This document shows, piece by piece, positions 57,828 through 64,000 of a stretch of 64,000 nucleotides of DNA. The stretch is from Maritimibacter dapengensis. GTDB lineage: Bacteria > Pseudomonadota > Alphaproteobacteria > Rhodobacterales > Rhodobacteraceae. Within the stretch, counting starts at the first letter, position 1. Each line of letters opens with the position of its first letter. Location of the stretch: the NCBI RefSeq assembly GCF_019218265.1, contig NZ_JAHUZE010000002.1, forward strand, positions 434,001 through 498,000. The letters run 5' to 3'. The notes under the pieces were generated by a model that saw only the letters and a program-made list of their open reading frames with translations, had not been told where the DNA came from and searched no databases. The position numbers and the translations under genes are program-made.

Positions 57828-59605
57828 CGCGCGTTCCCCTCAGGCCCCTGGCACGCATCCTCGAAGCCCGCGCATCCGGTGACGATCCGGACGCGATCGA
57901 ACGCGAGAACAAGCAACAGCGCCATGACGAAATGCGCGACAGGGCCCGTCAGAGGTCCGAGGGCCGGCTTCTCGTGCTTGCCGCGTTGTTTTTCGTGGCG
58001 TTCACGACGGTAGGCGTTCGCATGGGAACGCTGTCGGCATCCGAGGCGGCCGAACCGCGCGCGCAGGCGCCGGGCGCCCAGATCGCGGCGGCCCGCGCCG
58101 ACATCGTGGACCGGCAGGGCAGGTTGCTCGCGACCAACCTCACGACACATGCGCTTTATGCTCAGCCGCCGCAGATGGTCGAACCCGTCCGCGCGGCGAA
58201 AGAGCTTGCCCGCATCTTCCCGGATCTCGACGAGGAGCGCTTGATCCGTGACTTCACTGGCAAGCGTAAGTTTCTGTGGATAAAGAAAAAACTCAGCCCG
58301 GAGCAAAAGCAGGCGGTTCATGACATCGGCGATCCGGGGCTTCTGTTCGGGCCGCGCGACATGCGGCTTTACCCCAACGGCGCGGTTGCGGCCCACGTGA
58401 TGGGCGGTACACGATTCGGGGTCGAAGGCGTGCGCGCCGCCGAGCTTGTCGGGGTCGGTGGCATCGAACGCGCCTTTGACGAACGGCTGCGAGATCCCGC
58501 GCAGGCCGGACAACCGCTCATGCTTACGCTCGATCTGTCGGTGCAATCTGCCGTCGAACATGTGCTCGCAGGTGGCATGCAACTGATGAACGCCAAAGGC
58601 GCCGCCGCGATCCTGATGGACGTGCACACCGGCGAAATCGTCGCTCTGGCGAGCCTTCCCGACTTCGATCCGAACGATCGTCCGCGTCCCGCGACCGAAG
58701 GCAGCCCGGCGGACAGCCCACTGTTCAACCGCGCCGTTCAGGGCGTTTACGAACTGGGGTCCACGTTCAAGATTTTCGCCGCCGCGCAAGCGATGGAGCT
58801 TGGACTCGTCAATCCCGACACGCTCGTCAATACGACCGGGCCGATCCGCTGGGGCAAACACCGCATCCGGGATTTTCACAATTACGGCAAGGAGTTGACG
58901 GTCACGGATGTGATCGTGAAAAGCTCGAACCTCGGCACCGCCCGCATCGCACAGATGATCGGGGCCGAGCGCCAGCAGGCGTTCCTGGATCAGCTTGGCT
59001 TTACCAAGCCGACGGCGATCGAATTGATCGAGGCGAGCGGGTCGCAACCGCTGCTGCCGCCGAAATGGTCCGAGCTTTCGACCATGACGATCTCCTATGG
59101 CCACGGGCTCTCCGCATCGCCGCTGCATCTCGCATCGGCTTATGCGTCGCTCTTGAACGGCGGCACCCGCGTGACGCCGACCGTGGTGAAGCAGGGGCCG
59201 ATTCCCACCGGTCCGCGCATCGTGTCCGAGCGCACCTCGGAGGTCTCACGCGACATGCTGCGGCAGGTCGTGGCGCGCGGCACGGCATCCTTCGGCGAGG
59301 TCGAGGGCTACGCGGTGGGCGGCAAGACGGGGACGGCGGACAAGCCGAAGCCGAAGGGCGGCTATTATGACGACAAGGTGATCGCCACCTTTGCCAGTGT
59401 CTTTCCGGCGCATGACCCGAAATACATTCTCGTCGTGACGCTCGACGAACCCGTGGAAACCACAGGGTCCGAGCCGCGCCGGACGGCTGGCTGGACGGCC
59501 GTGCCGGTCGCGGCCGAGATCATTCGCCGCGTCGCGCCGCTCATGGGGCTGCGCCCGGAGATTGAACCTCCCGCCCCGTTGGGTGTAACACTCACCGCGA
59601 ACTGA
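57824..59605 (+). CDS. ftsI: Division transpeptidase FtsI (PBP3)
   Basis: Class B penicillin-binding protein of 593 residues that cross-links septal peptidoglycan. A cytoplasmic tail and one helix (about 48-65) precede the dimerisation domain with IVDRQGRLLATNL. The transpeptidase domain has the SxxK serine in ELGSTFKIF, SxN in KSSNLGT and KTG in GGKTGTADK. All three active motifs are intact. Confidence 0.93.
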   Translation: MTRVPLRPLARILEARASGDDPDAIERENKQQRHDEMRDRARQRSEGRLLVLAALFFVAFTTVGVRMGTLSASEAAEPRAQAPGAQIAAARADIVDRQGRLLATNLTTHALYAQPPQMVEPVRAAKELARIFPDLDEERLIRDFTGKRKFLWIKKKLSPEQKQAVHDIGDPGLLFGPRDMRLYPNGAVAAHVMGGTRFGVEGVRAAELVGVGGIERAFDERLRDPAQAGQPLMLTLDLSVQSAVEHVLAGGMQLMNAKGAAAILMDVHTGEIVALASLPDFDPNDRPRPATEGSPADSPLFNRAVQGVYELGSTFKIFAAAQAMELGLVNPDTLVNTTGPIRWGKHRIRDFHNYGKELTVTDVIVKSSNLGTARIAQMIGAERQQAFLDQLGFTKPTAIELIEASGSQPLLPPKWSELSTMTISYGHGLSASPLHLASAYASLLNGGTRVTPTVVKQGPIPTGPRIVSERTSEVSRDMLRQVVARGTASFGEVEGYAVGGKTGTADKPKPKGGYYDDKVIATFASVFPAHDPKYILVVTLDEPVETTGSEPRRTAGWTAVPVAAEIIRRVAPLMGLRPEIEPPAPLGVTLTAN

Positions 59606-59625
59606 GCCGCATCCCGGAGGGAGCC

Positions 59626-61113
59626 ATGCCACACCGAGACCCGACCAAACTCTCCACCCTGGGTCTGCGGGCGAAAGGTGGTCAAGACGTTGAAATCTCG
59701 GGCATTTCCGTGGACAGCCGCGAGGTGCGGAAAGGTCATCTGTTTGCCGCTCTGCCGGGCAGCCGCGTTCACGGCGGCGAGTTCATCCAATACGCCCTGC
59801 GCATGGACGCCGCCGCAATCCTGACCGACCCCGAAGGTGCGCGGATCGCAGCCGACGTGCTTGCCGATTACGACGTCGCCCTGATCGTCACGCAAGACCC
59901 GCGTGCCGCTCTGGCCTTCGCCTCGGCGCTCTGGTTCGGCGCGCAGCCGGAGACGATGGTCGCCGTCACCGGAACCAACGGCAAGACCTCGGTCGCCTCC
60001 TTCACGCGCCAGATCTGGCAGGAACTGGGTCTGTCGGCAGCCAATCTCGGCACGACAGGTGTCGAAGGCGCATACACTTCGCCCTCGGCGCATACCACGC
60101 CGGAACCGATCACTTTGCATCGCCTTCTGGCAGACATGGCCGCCGCGGGCGTTACCCATGCCGCGATGGAGGCGTCGTCGCATGGGCTCGAGCAACGCAG
60201 GCTCGAGGGTGTGCATCTGGCCGCCGCCGGGTTTACCAACTTCACGCAGGATCACCTCGATTACCACGAGACCTTCGAAGCGTATTTCAACGCCAAGGCC
60301 CGGCTCTTCAACCGGGTGCTGCCCGATGACGGCGTGGCGGTCATCAACGTCGACGATCCGCGGGGCCGGGAGCTTGAAGAAATCTGCGCCCTGCGCGGTG
60401 TCGAGGTGCTGTCCGTGGGCCGGACCGAGGATTGCACCCTCCAACTCACCTCGCAGCGCTACCACGCCACGGGGCAGCAGCTTCGCTTCCTCTACAACGG
60501 TCGCCCGAACACGGTGCAACTGAACCTGATCGGCGGTTTCCAGGCCGAGAACGTGCTGGTCGCAGCCGGTCTCGCCATCGGGTCGGGGTCGGCCCCGGAC
60601 GAGGTGTTCGCGACCTTCGACCAGCTCAAGACGGTGCGGGGACGGATGCAACTTGCCGCGACCCGGACCGGGGGTGCCACCGTCTTCGTCGATTACGCCC
60701 ATACGCCGGATGCGCTCTCTACCGCCCTCGAAGCGTTGCGTCCCCACGTGATGGGCAAGATCGTCGTGGTTTTCGGCGCGGGCGGCGACCGCGACCGCAC
60801 CAAACGCCCCCTGATGGGCAAAGCGGCGGCCGATTTCGCGGACGTGGTGATCGTCACCGACGACAATCCACGCTCCGAAGATCCCGCCGCCATTCGCGCC
60901 GAGATCATGGAAGGTTGCCCCGAGGCGAACCAATACGGCGACCGGGCCGAGGCGATCCTGCGTGGCGTCGACATGCTCGACCCCGGCGATGCGCTTCTGA
61001 TTGCGGGCAAGGGGCACGAAACCGGGCAGATCATCGGCGATGACGTGCTGCCCTTCGACGATGCCGAGCAGGCGAGCGTCGCCGTCGCCGCGCTCGAGGG
61101 TCGTCTCGCATGA
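59626..61113 (+). CDS. murE: UDP-MurNAc-tripeptide synthetase, diaminopimelate-adding
   Basis: A 495-residue Mur ligase that adds meso-diaminopimelate to UDP-MurNAc-L-Ala-D-Glu. The P-loop is VTGTNGKTSVASF (about residue 113), the carbamylated-lysine region is FNAKARLFN, and the DAP-recognition motif DDNPRSEDP marks it as the meso-DAP type. A GGAGGGAG site precedes the ATG. It overlaps murF by four bases. Confidence 0.93.
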   Translation: MPHRDPTKLSTLGLRAKGGQDVEISGISVDSREVRKGHLFAALPGSRVHGGEFIQYALRMDAAAILTDPEGARIAADVLADYDVALIVTQDPRAALAFASALWFGAQPETMVAVTGTNGKTSVASFTRQIWQELGLSAANLGTTGVEGAYTSPSAHTTPEPITLHRLLADMAAAGVTHAAMEASSHGLEQRRLEGVHLAAAGFTNFTQDHLDYHETFEAYFNAKARLFNRVLPDDGVAVINVDDPRGRELEEICALRGVEVLSVGRTEDCTLQLTSQRYHATGQQLRFLYNGRPNTVQLNLIGGFQAENVLVAAGLAIGSGSAPDEVFATFDQLKTVRGRMQLAATRTGGATVFVDYAHTPDALSTALEALRPHVMGKIVVVFGAGGDRDRTKRPLMGKAAADFADVVIVTDDNPRSEDPAAIRAEIMEGCPEANQYGDRAEAILRGVDMLDPGDALLIAGKGHETGQIIGDDVLPFDDAEQASVAVAALEGRLA

Positions 61114-62534
61114 GCTTGTGGACCGCCGCCGAAGCCGCGGCTGCGACCGGTGGACAGGCGCGCGGCGACTGGTCGGTCAGCGGCGTCTCGATCGACACGC
61201 GTACGATCGCGGGCGGTGACCTGTTCGTGGCGTTGAAAGCCGCGCGGGACGGGCACGATTTCGTCGCACAGGCTTTGGGAAAAGGGGCAGGGGCCGCGAT
61301 GGTCTCGCATGTCCCGGAGGGCGTCGCGGACAACGCCCCGCTTCTGATCGTGGACGATGTCCTTGCCGCGCTCGAACGGCTCGGGGCCGCAGGCCGGGCG
61401 CGCACGCAGGCCCGCGTCGTGGCGATCACGGGTTCGGTCGGCAAGACCTCGACCAAGGAAATGCTGGCGACCGTGCTCGACCGGCAAGGGCGCTGCCATG
61501 CCGCCGAGGCGAGTTACAACAATCACTGGGGCGTGCCGCTGACGTTGGCGCGGATGCCTGTTGAGACCGACTTCGCAGTTATCGAGATCGGGATGAACCA
61601 CCCCGGCGAAATCGAACCGCTCGCCCGGCTGGCCCGCCCGCATGTGGCGCTGATCACCACCGTCGCGGCTGTTCACCTCGAGGCGTTCGAGAACGTCGAA
61701 GGGATAGCGCGGGAAAAGGCCGCGATTTTCGACGGGCTGGAGCCGGCTGGCGTCGCGCTGGTCAACGGCGATCTCGAAACCACGCCGATCCTGATGGACG
61801 CGGCCATGGCGCGTGCGGGGCGGGTCGAGACCTTTGGCGCGGGGCCTGAGAACACGCTTCATCTGACCCATATCGACCTGACCGACGAGGCGACGGTGAT
61901 GCAGGCCCGCCTTCACGGGGTCGACCAGCTTGTCCGCCTCGCCACGCCCGGACGCCACTTCGCGACCAATGCGCTCGCGGTTCTCGGCGCGGTCTCGGCA
62001 CTCGGGGGCGATGTGACGCTTGCCGCGCGTGATCTGGCGCTTTGGCAACCACCGGCAGGGCGCGGGACGCGGGAGGTCATTCACCTCGACCCGATCGAAC
62101 GGCTGGACATCACCCTGATCGACGACGCCTTCAACGCCAACCCGACCTCGATGGCCGCCGCCCTCGAAGTGCTCGCGGCGACCCGTCCGACCGATGGGAT
62201 CGGGCGCGTGTCGCAGGGCCGGCGCGTGGCGGTGCTGGGGGATATGCTGGAACTCGGCGCGGACGAAGTCGCGATGCACAGGGATCTCGTGACGCTCGAC
62301 GCGATGGCCGACATCGACCTAGTACATTGCGCGGGACCCATGATGCGGGCGCTTTGGGAAGCCCTGCCGGCCGAGAAACAGGGCCGCTACGCCGAGAAAG
62401 CCGCCGACCTTGCCGCCGAGGCGCATCACCTGATCGACGCGGGCGACGTGGTTCTGGTCAAGGGATCGAAGGGCGCAAAGGTGTCGCTCGTGGTTGACGC
62501 GGTGCGAAAACTGGGCCATCGGCAGAACGCTTGA
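61110..62534 (+). CDS. murF: UDP-MurNAc-pentapeptide synthetase MurF
   Basis: A 474-residue ligase that adds D-Ala-D-Ala to the UDP-MurNAc-tripeptide. The P-loop is ITGSVGKTSTKEML (about 110-123), with EIGMNHPGEIEPLARL and DDAFNANPTSMAAAL as further MurF hallmarks. It is in one operon with murE (4-base overlap) and mraY (18-bp gap). Confidence 0.93.
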   Translation: MSLWTAAEAAAATGGQARGDWSVSGVSIDTRTIAGGDLFVALKAARDGHDFVAQALGKGAGAAMVSHVPEGVADNAPLLIVDDVLAALERLGAAGRARTQARVVAITGSVGKTSTKEMLATVLDRQGRCHAAEASYNNHWGVPLTLARMPVETDFAVIEIGMNHPGEIEPLARLARPHVALITTVAAVHLEAFENVEGIAREKAAIFDGLEPAGVALVNGDLETTPILMDAAMARAGRVETFGAGPENTLHLTHIDLTDEATVMQARLHGVDQLVRLATPGRHFATNALAVLGAVSALGGDVTLAARDLALWQPPAGRGTREVIHLDPIERLDITLIDDAFNANPTSMAAALEVLAATRPTDGIGRVSQGRRVAVLGDMLELGADEVAMHRDLVTLDAMADIDLVHCAGPMMRALWEALPAEKQGRYAEKAADLAAEAHHLIDAGDVVLVKGSKGAKVSLVVDAVRKLGHRQNA

Positions 62535-62552
62535 GGACAGGACAGACGTGAC

Positions 62553-63641
62553 ATGCTTTATTGGTTGACCGAGCTTTCGGACGGCGGGGATTTCTTCAAC
62601 CTCTTCCGCTACATCACCTTCCGCGCGGGCGCGGCCTTTTTCACCGCCCTGATTTTCGGGTTCATTTTCGGGCGGCCGCTCATCAACCTGTTGAAACGGC
62701 GTCAGAAACACGGCCAGCCCATTCGAGCGGACGGACCCGAAGGCCACCTTGAGACAAAGGCCGGTACGCCGACAATGGGCGGTGCCCTGATCCTTGGAGC
62801 CGTGACCGCCGCGACGCTTCTGTGGGCACGCCTCGACAACGGGTTCGTCTGGGTCGTGCTCGGTGTGACGCTGAGCTACGGGTTGATCGGCTTCGTCGAT
62901 GACTACAGCAAGATCACGAAGAACGACAATTATTCCGGTCTGTCCGGCAAACTGCGTCTCCTGCTCGAAACTCTGATCGCGCTGGCGGCGGTCTATGTCG
63001 TGATGCAGCTCCATCCCGACGAGCTTTCCGGGCAGTTGGCGTTTCCCTTTTTCAAGGATCTTCTCGTGGGCCTCGGTTGGTTCTTCCTGCCGGCCGGAGC
63101 CTTCGTGCTGGTCGGTGCGGCGAACTCGGTGAACCTGACGGACGGGCTCGACGGGTTGGCGATCATGCCGGTGATGATTGCTGCGGCCACATTGGGCGCC
63201 ATTGCCTATGCGGTTGGCCGGGTCGACGTGACCGAATACCTCGAGGTGCACTACGTGCCGGGTACGGGTGAATTGCTTATTTTCGCGGCCGGGCTGATCG
63301 GGGGCGGGCTTGGGTTCCTGTGGTATAACGCGCCACCCGCGGCGGTCTTCATGGGGGACACCGGGTCGCTCGCCCTTGGCGGGGCGCTCGGGTCTATCGC
63401 GGTGGCGATCAAGCACGAAATCGTGCTCGGCATCGTCGGCGGGCTTTTCGTGGTCGAAGCCTTGTCGGTCATCATTCAGGTGCTCTACTTCCGCCGGACC
63501 GGCAAGCGGGTCTTTCTGATGGCCCCGATCCACCACCATTTCGAAAAACGCGGCTGGGCCGAGCCGCAGATCGTCATCCGGTTCTGGATCATCTCACTGG
63601 TCCTCGCGCTGATCGGCCTGGCCACCCTCAAGATACGTTGA
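62553..63641 (+). CDS. mraY: Phospho-MurNAc-pentapeptide transferase MraY
   Basis: A 362-residue, ten-helix inner-membrane enzyme that makes lipid I from UDP-MurNAc-pentapeptide and undecaprenyl phosphate. Hallmarks: [46 protein letters not shown] and [11 protein letters not shown] with the HHH motif. Length is normal. Confidence 0.94.
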   Translation: MLYWLTELSDGGDFFNLFRYITFRAGAAFFTALIFGFIFGRPLINLLKRRQKHGQPIRADGPEGHLETKAGTPTMGGALILGAVTAATLLWARLDNGFVWVVLGVTLSYGLIGFVDDYSKITKNDNYSGLSGKLRLLLETLIALAAVYVVMQLHPDELSGQLAFPFFKDLLVGLGWFFLPAGAFVLVGAANSVNLTDGLDGLAIMPVMIAAATLGAIAYAVGRVDVTEYLEVHYVPGTGELLIFAAGLIGGGLGFLWYNAPPAAVFMGDTGSLALGGALGSIAVAIKHEIVLGIVGGLFVVEALSVIIQVLYFRRTGKRVFLMAPIHHHFEKRGWAEPQIVIRFWIISLVLALIGLATLKIR

Positions 63642-63703
63642 CGGGACAGGAGCGCGGGGACTCTACACCCTGTCGCACTTGAAAAGCATTAACGCCGGGA
63701 TCT

Positions 63704-63721
63704 GCCCCTGAAAAACGGGGC
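63704..63721. other. Short hairpin after mraY
   Basis: GCCCC-TGAAAAAC-GGGGC, about 60 bp past the mraY stop, without a T-run. It could weaken read-through into murD, in line with a separate promoter in the 63642-63940 gap. Confidence 0.35.
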
Positions 63722-63817
63722 GGAGGACGGGGTTCGAGGCCTGGGAAACGCATCGTTTTAGGCCCGCCTGGGCTGCTTTCCTAATGGTGCAAAGCCCGAT
63801 CACCGACCGAAAATCCA

Positions 63818-63867
63818 CGTATGTATCGCGTATGGAACACGTATGGAAAGCGTATGGCTCATGTATG
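63818..63867 (+). repeat. 11-bp phased CGTATG repeat array, locus 2
   Basis: CGTATG starts at 63818, 63829, 63840 and 63851, with TGTATG at 63862: five units exactly 11 bp apart (typical unit CGTATGGAANN). It lies 74 bp upstream of murD and has the same unit, period and orientation as the array at 15855-15904. The rest of the 300-bp mraY-murD gap shows no ORF. Confidence 0.8.
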
Positions 63868-63940
63868 TGCAGAACCACGCCCTCTGGTCTTCGTCCGCCC
63901 CCCGCGTTACGACAATTCCCGAACGGCAAGGAGCTTGAGC

Positions 63941-64000
63941 ATGATCCCGGTGCGAGGGTTTGAAGGGGCGAAGATCGCGGTCTTGGGGCTTGGCCGCTCC
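63941..64000 (+). CDS. murD: UDP-MurNAc-L-Ala:D-Glu ligase MurD (N-terminal end only)
   Basis: Only 20 codons are inside the window: MIPVRGFEGAKIAVLGLGRS, a Rossmann-type start with GLGRS as in MurD. An AAGGAG site lies upstream of the ATG. The position after mraY is that of murD in dcw clusters. It runs off the right edge. Confidence 0.85.
   Translation, partial: MIPVRGFEGAKIAVLGLGRS

Noticed and set aside
59365-61017. Long minus-strand ORF over ftsI-murE
   Set aside because: Antisense shadow of murE and ftsI with no family features.

Overview
The window is about 64 kb of GC-rich, densely coded chromosome from an alphaproteobacterium, most likely a roseobacter-type member of the Rhodobacterales. 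The reasons are the glpSTP glycerol ABC importer order, the Rhodobacterales-style tad/flp cluster with a DUF1127 gene followed by CCUCCUCCC-motif small RNAs, GAAC-N7-GAAC LexA boxes (the alphaproteobacterial type), a tpa-like aminotransferase, and the gene content of the mraZ-rsmH-ftsL-ftsI-murE-murF-mraY-murD division cluster. I saw no insertion sequence, prophage, CRISPR array, tRNA or rRNA.

Layout. 1-5.3 kb: glycerol uptake and oxidation (permease glpP cut by the window edge, ATPases glpT and glpS, glpD) read leftwards, with the DeoR-type repressor glpR divergent. 5.3-15 kb: an Lrp regulator divergent from a thiamine-diphosphate enzyme, a CheB-CheR-PAS fusion divergent from a single-domain receiver plus hybrid kinase, and a GGDEF-EAL protein. 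15-22.6 kb: a phosphoglycolate-phosphatase-like HAD protein coupled to a 46-residue ORF, an Lhr-type helicase, a DUF4405 membrane protein, an AAA ATPase coupled to a two-helix membrane protein, and a polytopic membrane protein. 22.7-33.9 kb: a complete leftward tad pilus locus (three tandem flp pilins, cpaB, cpaC, OmpA lipoprotein, cpaE, cpaF, tadB, tadC, two TPR lipoproteins, cpaA). 34.2-39.8 kb: a lytic transglycosylase, then a HAD-UbiA fusion facing a DprE2-like SDR, a DprE1-like oxidase and a flippase-like protein, together resembling polyprenyl-phosphate-pentose synthesis. 39.9-50.3 kb: mixed metabolism (allE, a second glpD, an MFS carrier, an AbrB-type protein, a small SOS-box protein, a tpa-dpaL-M24 operon, a thioesterase, a PAP2 phosphatase). 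50.4-55.3 kb: uvrD behind a LexA box, an eight-hairpin RNA array with its DUF1127 gene, mrp, and a VOC protein. 55.3-64 kb: the division/cell wall cluster, running off the right edge inside murD.

The most notable non-coding signals are four. (1) Eight hairpins, each presenting GGGAGGAGG on the + strand (CCUCCUCCC in the RNA), downstream of DUF1127. This is an expanded CcsR/cuckoo-type sRNA array with an RpoH-like promoter and a terminator formed by the last hairpin. (2) Two unlinked arrays of an 11-bp CGTATG-headed repeat, each about 75-90 bp upstream of a start codon and in the same orientation to the downstream gene. (3) Clusters of TGGGA-type direct repeats with about 10-bp pitch on both sides of the likely dcw promoter, fitting MraZ autoregulation. 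(4) A LexA box in front of an unknown 94-residue protein made of two ~40-residue repeats.

All calls come from reading sequence and remembered family features. No database search, folding or alignment program was run.
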